From positions 1 to 64,000 of the forward strand of contig JAIXYT010000020.1 of assembly GCA_027490095.1 (NCBI GenBank): a DNA stretch of 64,000 nucleotides, read 5' to 3'. Positions within the stretch are counted from its first letter, which is position 1. Each line of letters opens with the position of its first letter. The position numbers and the translations under genes were made by a program. Of the stretch, positions 43,813-53,322 are shown one piece after another. Origin of the DNA: Sphingomonadales bacterium. GTDB taxonomy: Bacteria > Pseudomonadota > Alphaproteobacteria > Sphingomonadales > Sphingomonadaceae. The notes beneath the pieces are model-generated. The model made no database searches. It was not told where the DNA came from and saw only the letters and a list, made by a program, of their open reading frames with translations.

Positions 43813-44478
43813 ATGTGGCGCCTCCACCAGTTTCCCTTATGCCCCTTCAGCCGTGCCGTGCGCTTCGCCATGGCCGAAAAGGGCTTCACCGCCGAACTCG
43901 TCCAGGCCTACCCCTGGGAACGCGGCGAGACCCTCTCCAGCCTCAACCCCGCCATCCAGACCCCCGTCCTCGAAAACGGCCCCCAGATACTCTGCGACAG
44001 CAACGCCATCATCGAATGGCTGGATGAAACGATCGAGCGCCCGCCCCTCGTCGGCGCAGGCGCCGCCGAACGCGCCGAGGCCCGGCGGCTGGGCCACTGG
44101 TTCGCCCAGCGCTTCTATTCCGAGGTCACCGCACCCCTGCTGGCCGAGCGCATGTACAAGCGCCTCGTCAGCCGCGAGATGCCCGACGGAATCGCCATCC
44201 GCAACGCCAACCGCGCCGCCGAACTCCACCTCCAGTATGTCGACGACCTGCTCGACGAAAACCGCTGGCTCGCCGGCCCCACCTTCGGCCTCGCAGACCT
44301 CCACGCCGCCGCCCAGATCTCCGTCGCAGACTATCTCGGCGGCATAGACTGGCGCGGCCACGGCCAGGCGAAAACCTGGTATTCCGCCCTCAAGTCGAGG
44401 CCCTCCTTCCGCGCCCTGCTCGCTGACCGGATGGAAGGCATCCGCCCCCCGCCGGACTATGACAAGCTCGATTTCTAG
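43813..44478 (+). CDS. Glutathione S-transferase family protein
   Basis: This 221-residue cytosolic protein has a thioredoxin-like N-domain (about 1-78; [17 protein letters not shown], with the CPFS motif and the conserved DSNAIIEWL) and a helical C-domain. It could conjugate or reduce electrophiles with glutathione; beta/omega-type cysteine activity at CPFS is possible. Its end overlaps queG by 20 bases, so the two are cotranscribed, but no functional link is known. Confidence 0.9.
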   Translation: MWRLHQFPLCPFSRAVRFAMAEKGFTAELVQAYPWERGETLSSLNPAIQTPVLENGPQILCDSNAIIEWLDETIERPPLVGAGAAERAEARRLGHWFAQRFYSEVTAPLLAERMYKRLVSREMPDGIAIRNANRAAELHLQYVDDLLDENRWLAGPTFGLADLHAAAQISVADYLGGIDWRGHGQAKTWYSALKSRPSFRALLADRMEGIRPPPDYDKLDF

Positions 44479-45505
44479 GGATCTCGAAGCCGAAGCCCGA
44501 AGGCTCGGCTTCGTCGCGTTCGGCGTTGCCCCCGCAGACGCCGCCCCCCAGACAGCCGAACGCCTCCACGCATGGCTCGCAGACGGCTGCCACGGCGACA
44601 TGCTCTGGATGGAAACGCGCGCAGACCAGCGCGCCTCCCCCGCCGCCCTCTGGCCGGAGGTCCGCTCCATCATCGCGCTGGGCCTCCCCTACACCCCCGC
44701 GCTAGACCCTTCGCGAAACCTCCCCCACCCCGACCTCGCCACCATCTCGGTCTATGCGCTCGGCCGCGATTACCACGATGTCGTAAAATCTCGCCTGAAG
44801 GCGCTGGCCCGCTGGCTCGTCGATCGCACCCACGAACAGGTGAAGGTCTTCGTCGACACCGCCCCCGTCATGGAAAAGCCGCTGGCAGAGGCCGCCGGCC
44901 TCGGTTGGCAGGGCAAGCACACGAACCTCCTCAGCCGCAAGGCCGGCAACTGGCTCTTCCTCGGCGCCATCTACACCAGCGCCGATCTCGCGCCCTTGCA
45001 CGAACCCGGCACCACCGCCAGCTGCGGCAGCTGCACGGCCTGCATCACCGCCTGCCCCACCGGCGCAATAGTGGCCCCCTACAGGGTCGATGCCCGCCGC
45101 TGCATCTCCTACCTTACCATCGAGCACAAGGGCCCCATCCCGCCCGAATTCCGCCCCCTCCTCGGCAACCGCATCTACGGCTGCGACGACTGCCTCGCCG
45201 CCTGCCCCTGGAATGCCCACGCCCGCTACCCGGCAGACCCCGCCTTCCACCCGCGGGCCGAACTCACCGCCCCCCGCCTCGCAGACCTCCTCGCCCTCGA
45301 CGACGCAAGCTTCCGAACGGTCTTCTCCGGCTCCCCCATCAAGCGCATCGGTCGCTCGCGGCTAGTCCGCAACTGCCTCTACGCCGCCGGCAACAGCGGC
45401 CTCGCAGCCCTCCTGCCCGCGGTCCGCGCCCTTCTCGCCGATCCCGATCCCGTCGTCGCAGAGGCCGCCAGCTGGGCCGAGGCTCAGCTCTGCGCAGCCG
45501 CCTGA
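44459..45505 (+). CDS. queG: tRNA epoxyqueuosine(34) reductase
   Basis: QueG performs the last step of queuosine synthesis, reducing epoxyqueuosine in tRNA with cobalamin and iron-sulphur clusters. The 348-residue protein has the DUF1730 domain and the two [4Fe-4S] motifs [15 protein letters not shown] and [11 protein letters not shown], followed by a HEAT-like C-terminus ([18 protein letters not shown] pattern). It begins inside the GST gene. Confidence 0.95.
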   Translation: MTSSISRDLEAEARRLGFVAFGVAPADAAPQTAERLHAWLADGCHGDMLWMETRADQRASPAALWPEVRSIIALGLPYTPALDPSRNLPHPDLATISVYALGRDYHDVVKSRLKALARWLVDRTHEQVKVFVDTAPVMEKPLAEAAGLGWQGKHTNLLSRKAGNWLFLGAIYTSADLAPLHEPGTTASCGSCTACITACPTGAIVAPYRVDARRCISYLTIEHKGPIPPEFRPLLGNRIYGCDDCLAACPWNAHARYPADPAFHPRAELTAPRLADLLALDDASFRTVFSGSPIKRIGRSRLVRNCLYAAGNSGLAALLPAVRALLADPDPVVAEAASWAEAQLCAAA

Positions 45506-45870
45506 AGCGCCTTCAGCACCGCCATCGCCGCCTGCGCATCCGCCTCCGGCACGAACAGATGATCATGATGGTGCGCCGCCACCATGTTGCAGGCGATCCC
45601 GGCGTCCGCCAGCGCGCCCGACACCGCAGCCGTCAGCCCGACACCGTCCAGCGCGGAGTGTACCGTCAGCGTGATCCAGCACAGCACAGGCCCCTCACCG
45701 TCACCCGCCGGCACGATCACGCTCACCCCTTCCGCCTCGCGGAACCAGCTAATCGCATCCCCGGGCACAGCCTCGCCCACCCCCAGCGTCCGATAGGCAA
45801 AGCGCCTCGGGTTCAGCACCGGCGCCATCCCGGCCAGCATCGCCGCCCGGTCACTTACCGGCGCGCTCAC
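45484..45870 (-). CDS. ACT domain-containing protein
   Basis: This 128-residue protein has a tandem ACT-like fold of the CASTOR/DUF1832 style: [30 protein letters not shown] and a histidine-rich [14 protein letters not shown] near the C-terminus. It probably senses a small molecule. GTG 45870 overlaps the DUF3422 stop by four bases; ATG 45840 is an alternative. It converges with queG, overlapping it by 22 bases at the 3' ends. Confidence 0.8.
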   Translation of the reverse strand: MSAPVSDRAAMLAGMAPVLNPRRFAYRTLGVGEAVPGDAISWFREAEGVSVIVPAGDGEGPVLCWITLTVHSALDGVGLTAAVSGALADAGIACNMVAAHHHDHLFVPEADAQAAMAVLKALQAAAQS

Positions 45871-47135
45871 TCCTCCGGGCTCTCGTCGATCTTCTTCACC
45901 CGGGCATGCATATAGGCCCACACCAACAGGAACACCGGCACCACCGCCAGCCCGGCCCAAAGCTCGGCCTTCCCGCCGAACAGTGGCACCACGCCCTTCA
46001 GCAGATAGAACAACAGCCCGACCGCATAATAGCTGACGGCCATCACCGACAGCCCTTCCACCAGCTTCTGCAGCCGCACCTGCCGCGCCGAGGTCCGGTT
46101 CATCGATTGCAGCAACGCGACATTCTGCTCCTCGACCGACATCTCCACCCGCGTCCGCAGCAAGGAGGTCGCCCGCTCGATCCGCACCGACAGCGCCTCC
46201 AGTCTTGCCACGAAGCTCGCGCAGGTCCGCGCCGCCGGCAGCAGCCGCCGCTCGGTGAACTCCTCCAGCGTGATCGCCCCTTCCACGGGCGTGCAGGGCA
46301 GCTGCGCCAACCGGTCGGTCGCGATCGAGGTGTAGGCCGCGGTCGCACTCATCCGATAGGCGGTCGCCGCCGTCAGCGATGCCACCTTCGAGGCCAGCAG
46401 CGACAGCTCGTCCAGCAACGCCCGGTCGCCCTCGCCCCGCGCCATCCGCTCGGCAATCTCCACCACCGCGCCCTCGGCCTCGGCCACCTGGGCTGCCTTC
46501 TCCTGCGCCATCGGCAGGCCCAGCAGCGCCATGTTCCGGTAGTTCCCCAGCTCCTGCACCTTCTGCACCAGCCGGGCGAGGTCCATCGGCAGCACCCCGT
46601 TCGCCGCCACCAGCAGCCGGCCGAAACCGTCGCCGTGCAGCAAGAAATCCGACCAGATGCGCGCCTTCCCGATGTCGCAGCACACGAGATCCGTTTCCGA
46701 GAATCCCACCTCGGCCGCAATCGCCTCGGCCTCGCCGATGGTTTCCACGATCCCCACCCGAACCGCCCGCAGCACGCCGCCCGGCGCCTCTGTCAGCCAG
46801 CCCATCGCGGCTGCATCGTCCTGCAGCTCGGCGAACACGTCGCCCGAACGCTTGCGCGGAAAGATCACGGTCGAGGTCGTCGCCTCGCTGTGCCGCTCCC
46901 ACACATAGTCGATGCCGCCCGGCGCAGTTCCCGAAATGTGCCGTGCGCTCAGCTGCGCCTCGGGCCGCGTCACGCCAGGCATGGCCGCCGCATGCGCCCG
47001 CTCGCGCCCATGGTCCTCGGGCCCGATGATCCGGATCACCTGCACCATCTGCGCCGGCGCCTTCAGCGCCGGAATCCGGCGCATGTGCATTTCCGAAACG
47101 ACGCGCGCGCGCAGCGGGTGGTTCTTCAGCGGCAT
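45867..47135 (-). CDS. DUF3422 family membrane-anchored protein
   Basis: This 422-residue protein matches DUF3422. It begins MPLKNHPLRARVVSEMHMRRI and has a long helical cytosolic part, including coiled coils, and two C-terminal membrane helices (about 345-365 and 380-400; LLFYLLKGVVPLFGG). AAGGAG precedes ATG 47135. Function is unknown; it is widespread in alpha- and betaproteobacteria. It is coupled to the ACT gene by a GTGA overlap. Confidence 0.88.
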   Translation of the reverse strand: MPLKNHPLRARVVSEMHMRRIPALKAPAQMVQVIRIIGPEDHGRERAHAAAMPGVTRPEAQLSARHISGTAPGGIDYVWERHSEATTSTVIFPRKRSGDVFAELQDDAAAMGWLTEAPGGVLRAVRVGIVETIGEAEAIAAEVGFSETDLVCCDIGKARIWSDFLLHGDGFGRLLVAANGVLPMDLARLVQKVQELGNYRNMALLGLPMAQEKAAQVAEAEGAVVEIAERMARGEGDRALLDELSLLASKVASLTAATAYRMSATAAYTSIATDRLAQLPCTPVEGAITLEEFTERRLLPAARTCASFVARLEALSVRIERATSLLRTRVEMSVEEQNVALLQSMNRTSARQVRLQKLVEGLSVMAVSYYAVGLLFYLLKGVVPLFGGKAELWAGLAVVPVFLLVWAYMHARVKKIDESPEE

Positions 47136-47175
47136 GAAATGCTCCTTGCCGATGCCGCTTGCGCTGGCAAGCCGC

Positions 47176-48489
47176 TCAGGCGAGGTCGGCGTTCACCGCC
47201 CGATTGTAGCGCTTCTCGTCGGGCCCCTTGGGATTGCCCAGCGACTGCAGCATCAGCACCACGGCAGCGCCGCGCACCTGGTCCACATGGAACAGCGTGC
47301 TCGCAGCCCCGCCCCAGCCCCAGGTGCCGACTCCATAGGCGCCGGGATCGGCCTTGCGCGCATCCGACAGGATCGCCCGCCCGCCCGCGCCATTGCCGTC
47401 GGCCCCGTTGAACCACACGCCGCGCTCCATCAGGTTCGAGCATGCAAGCCGCGCAACGGGCCTCGGCAGCAGCACGCGCCCCTCGAACATCCCCTCGTTC
47501 AGCAGCATCTGCGCAAAGCGCGCATAGTCGTCGGCACTCGAAACCAGGCCCGCGCCCCCTGCCAGCATCGCCGGACGCTGCGACAGCTCGGTCTTCTCCG
47601 GCCCGTCGATCAGGGTCGGCTTCGCCATCGGCTTGCCTGTTTTCGGATCCTGCCAGGCGTAAAGTCCCGACAATCGCTTCTGCTGGGAGGGCGTCACGGT
47701 GAAACCGGTATCGCCCATCCCCAGCGGGCCAAACAGCTGGCTCTCGAACACCTGGTCCAGCGTCTTCCCCGTCAACCGCTCCAGTAGCGCGCCCGCCACG
47801 TCCAGCGCGATCGAATAGCGCCACTTCGTGCCCGGCTCATAGTGCAGCGGAACGGTCGAAAGCCTTGCCATGTAGGTGGTGAGGTCCGGCGCGGGCGTGT
47901 CGCCGGGTCCCACCAGCACGCTCGCCGACATGGGAAGCAGCCCCAGCCGCCGATACTCCTTCTCCAGCGGCCCGTTGCCCGCAATGGTATAGCTGAACCC
48001 CGCCGTGTGGGTCAGCAGATGCCTGACCAGGATCGGCTTCTCCGCCGGCCGGCTCTCCAGCCCCTTCTCGGGATCGATCAGCACCCGCATCTGCCGGAAC
48101 TCGGGCATGATTTCCGCTACGGGCGTGTCGATGGTCAGCTTCCCCGCCGCCACCTGCTGCATCACGGCAATGCCGGTGATCGGCTTGGTCATCGAGAAGA
48201 TGCGCCACAGCGTATCCTTCGGCGACACGGCGGTCCCACCCTCGAACAGGCTGCGCCCCGCCGTCAGCCAGGTCGGCTGGTACCGCCCGGGCTTCAGCAC
48301 GCCGACCACGGCGCCGGGCACCAGGCCCTCGGCGACATAGCCGTCGATCAGGGCCTGCAGCGCCGGATAGGCGCTCCCCCTGCCCAGCGCAGGCCCGGCA
48401 GCCGCAGCCGCGGCCGCCGCTGCAAACCCCTGCAACAGCCCCCGCCTGTCGAGCCTCAGTGCTGCGCGGCTTGCCTGTCCTTGCCCCAT
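47176..48489 (-). CDS. Serine hydrolase of the beta-lactamase/esterase family, Tat-exported
   Basis: This 437-residue protein carries a Tat signal (DRRGLLQGF followed by an alanine-rich core) and a class C beta-lactamase-like fold. The nucleophile motif is S99-M-T-K102, with the second motif YSIAL near 217. It resembles EstB-type esterases or D-aminopeptidases more than antibiotic-degrading enzymes. It begins 34 bases before the end of the patatin gene, so the two are translationally linked. Substrate unknown. Confidence 0.88.
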   Translation of the reverse strand: MGQGQASRAALRLDRRGLLQGFAAAAAAAAAGPALGRGSAYPALQALIDGYVAEGLVPGAVVGVLKPGRYQPTWLTAGRSLFEGGTAVSPKDTLWRIFSMTKPITGIAVMQQVAAGKLTIDTPVAEIMPEFRQMRVLIDPEKGLESRPAEKPILVRHLLTHTAGFSYTIAGNGPLEKEYRRLGLLPMSASVLVGPGDTPAPDLTTYMARLSTVPLHYEPGTKWRYSIALDVAGALLERLTGKTLDQVFESQLFGPLGMGDTGFTVTPSQQKRLSGLYAWQDPKTGKPMAKPTLIDGPEKTELSQRPAMLAGGAGLVSSADDYARFAQMLLNEGMFEGRVLLPRPVARLACSNLMERGVWFNGADGNGAGGRAILSDARKADPGAYGVGTWGWGGAASTLFHVDQVRGAAVVLMLQSLGNPKGPDEKRYNRAVNADLA

Positions 48490-50858
48490 GACTTCAATAT
48501 CTCCTCGAGCTCCCCGAACAACGGCTGCACCGTTGCCAGCCGCGGCTTCTCCGCCGCCAGGATCGCGCCGAACAGCAGCCGCTTCCAGTACATCCCGTCA
48601 AGTGACGCTTCCGGGACAGCGCTCGACACGATGTCGACCAGCCGGTCCGCCGCGTGCAGCCGCCCCCACAGATAGTCATTCTCCCGATAGGCCCGGCTGA
48701 AGAAGGCGGCAAAGGCGTTCAGCTGCCAGCCCTTCAGCGTCGCCCGCGCGCCCCCCGTCTTCAGCGCAACCGCATCATCCGGAGAGATCCGGTCGACCTT
48801 CAGCTCCTCGAAGCTGTCCGCCGTCTCCTCGTGCATCATCGGCAGGATGGCGATGTCATAGAAGGGAAAGCCCAGCCAGGCCCGGATCAGCTGCCGCCGG
48901 GAATCGCGGCTGAACCCCGGGTCCGTCACCGCCTCCACCAGCACCCTGTCGGCATCGCGGTCCAGCGCTGAAAGCCCCAGCGTGCCGGCCAGCGTGTCGA
49001 TCGCAAGGCCTGCCGCCTGCAGCCGCGTTTCCGCGGTCTGCGCCGTCAGCACGGCCCTCGCGGCCGCCGCCAGCGTCGGGATGTCGGGCGGGTCGGCCGG
49101 CGCGCGGCGCGCCACGAACGGCGCCGTCACCACGTGCAGCGCCGCCTTCAGGCTTTCCGCGCTCTGCCGCTCGGTTGCGCTCTCGCTGTTCTCGATCTCG
49201 CCCGAAAGCCGCCGGATGAAGAAGCGCAGCCGCCGCACCCGGAAGCCGATGTCCAGCTGCTTCAGAAGGCGCACATAGCCGCACGTGTCGGCATGGGCCC
49301 CGGTCGATTCCTCGTGCGCAAAGGCCCCCCGGCTTGCCGCCGCCTCCTCCAGCGCCACCCGCAGCCGCGCGGCGTCCGCCGGCCCCAGCTCGGCCGATCG
49401 CGCCAGGATGCTCGCCGCCTCGTCCAGAACGGTCCGCACCTTCAGCTGCGCATAGGCCGCAAAGGCAAAGCCCGCCTCCCTCGCCGCCAGAGACTGGATC
49501 CGCGATCGCGCCTTCGACAGCCGTTCCGGCGTCACCGCCAGCAGGAAGAAGCGCTGCCCCACCGCCCGCAGGATCGCCTCGTCGACCGCCGGCGTCATCG
49601 CATCGGTCACACTCTTCAGCCGCCGGATCCTGGCCGACACCCCGTTGATCCGCTCCAGGCTGTCGCTGATCGGCTGCTCGCGGGGAATGTCCGCCATCGC
49701 GCGGAACATCGTCGTGAAAAAGCCCGGCTCCCGCCGCCCCACCGTGTCCGTCACATCCCCCATGCCCGGCTTGGGGTCGATATAGACGAACCGCCGATCC
49801 ACCTCGCGGTGCGCGGGCCTGAGGCGCACCGCCTCGATCGCCGGCCCGAACGGCGCATTGTTCAGCACGCTCCCGTCGATCAGCACCACATCCTCCGGCG
49901 CCCGGTCGCTCGGCAGCTGCGCCTCCACAAAGCCCTGCCGCCCCGGCCAGGGCTCGCCCCGCGCCGCCATCCGACGGTCCACCTCCAGGATGCTCGCCGC
50001 CGGAAAGGCCCCCGGAAAGCTCGAGGTCGCGCGCGCCGCCAGCAGCAGTTCGGGCCGCGCCGCCACCGGGGCCCTCGGCGCCAGCTGCGCCTCGCGCGTC
50101 GACCCATGCCGCCGCGTCACCGCCGGCGAGGAGAAGCTGAACAGCCGCCGATGCTCCCGCTCGGTCACCGTCGCAGGCGAATGGATCGCCAGCTCCGACT
50201 GCACCCCCCAGTAATCCGTCACCGTCACGTACAGGTCCAGCGGCAGCGTCGGCGGAATCAGCGGCCGGGTCACCGGCGCCGCCGCCATCGCGTCCATCGC
50301 CTTGTCCAGCATCCCCGTCAGCACATCGCCCGAAAAGGGCGGCTTGAACCAGCGGCTCCGCACGAACTTCGCCAGCTTCAGCGCCACCTCGGCGCGCACC
50401 TCCGGCACATCCACGCTCGCAAGGCTCTGCGACTGCCGCGCCGCAAACCAGGCCACCGGCTCCTTGTAGATCTGCTTCAGCCGCTCCGACAGCGCGTTTC
50501 GCTTCGCCTCCGGGTCCAGCAGATGCTCCACATCCGCCTCATCGAGCCACATGTCCGTCAACGGCTCCAGCGTCTGCCCCAGCGCGATCGCATTGCTCAG
50601 CAGCACCGCATTGATCCCGCCCGCCGACGCGCCCGCCAGGATATCGACAATCACTGCAAGATCGGCCTTCGCGCCGATCGCATCCAGCATCGCCTGCCAC
50701 ACCGGCTCGCTGTCGCCCTCGCGCCGCTCATGCTGCTTGCGCGCTTCACTTGCCCGCAGAAGCTTCCACAGCTCCTTCGTCACGCCATGCATGTAGACGG
50801 CAAGGCTCACCCCACCATAACACACCAGCGCCAGCCGAAGCTCCTTCTCCCGGATCAT
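48456..50858 (-). CDS. Patatin-like protein with DUF3376-type C-terminus
   Basis: This 800-residue protein has an N-terminal patatin lipase domain: LALVCYGGVSLAVYMHGV, the nucleophile elbow GASAGG (Ser78) and the aspartate of LIDGSVLNNAPFG. The long C-terminal half is helical and fits the DUF3376 extension of large bacterial patatins. It probably hydrolyses phospholipids. ATG 50858 (IREKELRLALV) was chosen. The gene lies directly behind the hydroxyacid dehydrogenase gene. Confidence 0.9.
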   Translation of the reverse strand: MIREKELRLALVCYGGVSLAVYMHGVTKELWKLLRASEARKQHERREGDSEPVWQAMLDAIGAKADLAVIVDILAGASAGGINAVLLSNAIALGQTLEPLTDMWLDEADVEHLLDPEAKRNALSERLKQIYKEPVAWFAARQSQSLASVDVPEVRAEVALKLAKFVRSRWFKPPFSGDVLTGMLDKAMDAMAAAPVTRPLIPPTLPLDLYVTVTDYWGVQSELAIHSPATVTEREHRRLFSFSSPAVTRRHGSTREAQLAPRAPVAARPELLLAARATSSFPGAFPAASILEVDRRMAARGEPWPGRQGFVEAQLPSDRAPEDVVLIDGSVLNNAPFGPAIEAVRLRPAHREVDRRFVYIDPKPGMGDVTDTVGRREPGFFTTMFRAMADIPREQPISDSLERINGVSARIRRLKSVTDAMTPAVDEAILRAVGQRFFLLAVTPERLSKARSRIQSLAAREAGFAFAAYAQLKVRTVLDEAASILARSAELGPADAARLRVALEEAAASRGAFAHEESTGAHADTCGYVRLLKQLDIGFRVRRLRFFIRRLSGEIENSESATERQSAESLKAALHVVTAPFVARRAPADPPDIPTLAAAARAVLTAQTAETRLQAAGLAIDTLAGTLGLSALDRDADRVLVEAVTDPGFSRDSRRQLIRAWLGFPFYDIAILPMMHEETADSFEELKVDRISPDDAVALKTGGARATLKGWQLNAFAAFFSRAYRENDYLWGRLHAADRLVDIVSSAVPEASLDGMYWKRLLFGAILAAEKPRLATVQPLFGELEEILKSWGKDRQAAQH

Positions 50859-50874
50859 CGGCCCGCCGCGTCGG

Positions 50875-51885
50875 TCAGAATTCGGCGAGGACTTGGTCAG
50901 GCGGCCGGTGCCCATCCGCAAACACGCGGATATTCGTGATCACCTTCTCCCCCATCGCCTGCCGCCCCTCGAACGTCGCCGAACCCATATGCGGCAGCAG
51001 CACCACGTTCGGCAGCTTCAGCAGCTTGGGCGACACCGCCGGCTCATGCTCGAACACGTCCAGCCCCGCCCCCGCAATCCCGCCCGTGCTCAAGGCCGCC
51101 ACCAGCGCCTCTTCGTCCACCAGCGTGCCGCGCGCCACGTTGATCAGGTAACTGTGCGACGGCATCAGCCGCAGCCGCTCCACATTGATCATGTGGCGCG
51201 TCTCCGGCGTCTCCGGGCAATTCAGGCTCACGATGTCCACCCGCTCCAGCATCGCCTCCAGCGTCGGCCACCAGGTCGCCTCCAGCGGCCCCTCGATCGC
51301 CGAGGGCAGCCGCCGCCGGTTGTGGTAATGAATGCTCAGCCCGAACGCCCGGGCGCGTGCAGCCACCGCCTGCCCGATCCGGCCCATGCCCACGATCCCC
51401 AGCCGCTTGCCGCCGATCCGGTGCCCCAGCATACCCGTCGGCGTCCAGCCGGCCCATTTCCCGGCGCGCACCAGCTTCTCGCCCTCCGAAAGCCGCCGCG
51501 GCACGGAAAGGATCAGCGCCATCACCAGGTCGGCCGTGTCATCCGTCAGCACGCCCGGCGTGTTCGTCACCGTGATGCCCCGCTTCCGGGCAGCCGCCAG
51601 GTCGATATGGTCCACCCCGGTCCCGAAATTCGCGATCAGCTTCAGCCGCTCGCCCGCCCCCTCGATCAGCGCGGCATCGATTTCGTCCGTCACCGTCGGC
51701 ACGAACACGTCCGTGTCCGCCATCGCGGCCGCCAGCGCCTCGCGGCCCATCGCCCCGTCGGCAAAGTTCAGCGCCACGTCGAACAGCTCGGCCATGCGGG
51801 TTTCCACCGCCTGCGGAAGCCGGCGGGACACGGTGACACGCACCTTGCGATCATATTTCAGGAAGCGGGACGGCATGGCCCACAT
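50875..51885 (-). CDS. D-2-hydroxyacid dehydrogenase (glyoxylate/hydroxypyruvate reductase type)
   Basis: This 336-residue enzyme should interconvert glyoxylate or hydroxypyruvate with glycolate or D-glycerate. It has the NAD(P) motif GIVGMGRIG, the catalytic arginine in NVARGTLVD, glutamate in DVFEHEP and histidine in LPHMGSAT. ATG 51885 follows GAGG; ATG 51876 is an alternative. It is divergent from the SH3 gene with a gap of about 57 bases, a common sphingomonad arrangement. Confidence 0.92.
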   Translation of the reverse strand: MWAMPSRFLKYDRKVRVTVSRRLPQAVETRMAELFDVALNFADGAMGREALAAAMADTDVFVPTVTDEIDAALIEGAGERLKLIANFGTGVDHIDLAAARKRGITVTNTPGVLTDDTADLVMALILSVPRRLSEGEKLVRAGKWAGWTPTGMLGHRIGGKRLGIVGMGRIGQAVAARARAFGLSIHYHNRRRLPSAIEGPLEATWWPTLEAMLERVDIVSLNCPETPETRHMINVERLRLMPSHSYLINVARGTLVDEEALVAALSTGGIAGAGLDVFEHEPAVSPKLLKLPNVVLLPHMGSATFEGRQAMGEKVITNIRVFADGHRPPDQVLAEF

Positions 51886-51942
51886 GCTAGGCCTCGCACC
51901 CGGAGTCTTGCAAGGCTGCCCGGCACTTGGCAGGGAGCGCAC

Positions 51943-52497
51943 ATGCGCGCCCTTTTGACAGTCCTGCTGCTGATGTCCGCCCCCGCGCTCGCCCAATCCG
52001 CACCGGCTGCGCCCAGCGAAGGCCCCACCGGCAAGGGGCCCTCAGCCGAAGGCCCAACCAGCAAGGACGCCGTCAAGTACCGCTCGGGCCTCCCCGTCCC
52101 CCGCTTCGCCTCGCTCCGCGCCGGCCGCGCCTACATGCGCGCAGGCCCCGGCAAGGAATATCCCGTCACCTGGGAATTCGTCCTCCCCGGCACCCCGCTC
52201 GAGGTCGTCTCGGAATGGAATGTCTGGCGCAAGGTCCGCGATTCCGAAGGCACCGAAGGCTGGATGGACCGCGCCATGCTGTCGACCGACCGCACCATCC
52301 AGATCACCCGGCAAACGCGGGACTTGCGCGCCCGCCCCGATCTCTCCTCGCCCATCGTGCTCCGCGCCGAACCGGGCGTCGTGATGCGCGTCACCATGTG
52401 CGCCGATCGCTGGTGCCGGGTCGAAGGCCAGGGCCGCTCGGGCTACCTGCTCCGCGAACACGGCTTCGGCGTCTACCCCAACGAACCCATCGGCTGA
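51943..52497 (+). CDS. Secreted SH3-like domain protein
   Basis: This 184-residue protein has a signal peptide (1-17, ending ALA before QSA) and a Pro/Gly/Ser linker with repeated GPSAEGPT. Two bacterial SH3-like modules follow (about 60-115 and 120-175; AYMRAGPGKEYPVTWEFVLPG, WRKVRDSEGTEGWMDRAML). They may bind peptidoglycan. GGGAG precedes ATG 51943. A short GGDEF gene follows after 14 bases. Confidence 0.86.
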   Translation: MRALLTVLLLMSAPALAQSAPAAPSEGPTGKGPSAEGPTSKDAVKYRSGLPVPRFASLRAGRAYMRAGPGKEYPVTWEFVLPGTPLEVVSEWNVWRKVRDSEGTEGWMDRAMLSTDRTIQITRQTRDLRARPDLSSPIVLRAEPGVVMRVTMCADRWCRVEGQGRSGYLLREHGFGVYPNEPIG

Positions 52498-52511
52498 GGG
52501 CGCCCCCCCCG

Positions 52512-53051
52512 ATGCCGGCCCAGTCCCTCGCCGTCCTTTCCGGCGCCCTCCTCCTCATCCTCGTCGCCGTCATCATCCGCCAACGCCGCCAGCTCGCCAT
52601 CCTCGAGCAAGAGGCCCGGCACGATGTCCTCACCGGCCTCCCCAACCGCCGCGCGCTTGCCCAGGCCTGGGGCCGGATGGCCGGCCCCAAGGCGCTCATC
52701 CTCATCGACCTCGTCGGCTTCAAAGCCGTGAACGACAGCCACGGCCACATCGTCGGCGACGCCCTCCTCCAGCAGGTCGCCGCCCGCCTCGGCGCCACCG
52801 TTCCACCGCCGGGCCTTCTCGCCCGCTGGGGCGGCGACGAATTCGTCGCCCTCCTGCCCCAACACATGGCCGATGGGCTCCTCGACGGCATGGCAGCCAC
52901 ATGGGCGCAACCCTATGATCTCACGGCCCGCGGCGGCCCGGCCGACGTCCGCATCGGCGGCCGGATCGGCCGGTCCAGCGGCGAACCCGATCTCGAAAGG
53001 GCCCTCGACTCAGCCGCCCGAGGCCTGCTCGAAGCCAAGGCGGCCGCCTGA
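52512..53051 (+). CDS. Membrane-anchored diguanylate cyclase (GGDEF domain)
   Basis: This 179-residue protein joins one membrane helix (about 5-22) to a GGDEF domain (38-179) with LTGLPNRR, D66, KAVNDSHGH and an intact GGDEF at 107-111, so it should make cyclic di-GMP. No RxxD inhibitory site precedes the active site, suggesting no product feedback. It has no sensor domain. The gene closely follows the SH3 gene. Confidence 0.87.
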   Translation: MPAQSLAVLSGALLLILVAVIIRQRRQLAILEQEARHDVLTGLPNRRALAQAWGRMAGPKALILIDLVGFKAVNDSHGHIVGDALLQQVAARLGATVPPPGLLARWGGDEFVALLPQHMADGLLDGMAATWAQPYDLTARGGPADVRIGGRIGRSSGEPDLERALDSAARGLLEAKAAA

Positions 53052-53145
53052 CCGGCTCAACCTTGACGATTGCGAAAACGACGAAGTTGGAGGAATATGC
53101 GAGGGGCTCAAACCTCCACTGAGCCAAGAATAGAAAGGATGAAGC

Positions 53146-53262
53146 ATGAGCCGATTCGAGAAGGGCAAGGACGACGAAGACGCCAAGCGGCATGCCGAAC
53201 TGATGCGAGAGATCAAGGAAAAAAAAGAAGCAATGAGGGACTTGGGTAAGAAGGGACGTTAA
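53146..53262 (+). CDS. Hypothetical 38-residue charged protein
   Basis: ATG 53146 follows AAAGGA and opens a 38-codon frame (MSRFEKGKDDEDAKRHAE...) ending with TAA at 53260-53262. It is highly charged and helical, perhaps a coiled coil. Codons such as AAA, CGA and TTG differ from the neighbours, and the surrounding 53,052-53,322 is AT-richer. A second frame (53097-53249) overlaps it and is less likely. No family is recognised. Confidence 0.45.
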   Translation: MSRFEKGKDDEDAKRHAELMREIKEKKEAMRDLGKKGR

Positions 53263-53322
53263 TCCCAATCCGACTTAAAGTCGACTACGGCCCTTAGGTT
53301 GGAAGCGGAATTGCCACATTCC

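Noticed and set aside
53097-53249. 50-codon frame overlapping the 38-residue protein
   Set aside because: GGAGGA is too close to its ATG and the product looks like a frame-shifted reading of the charged protein; kept only as a remark.
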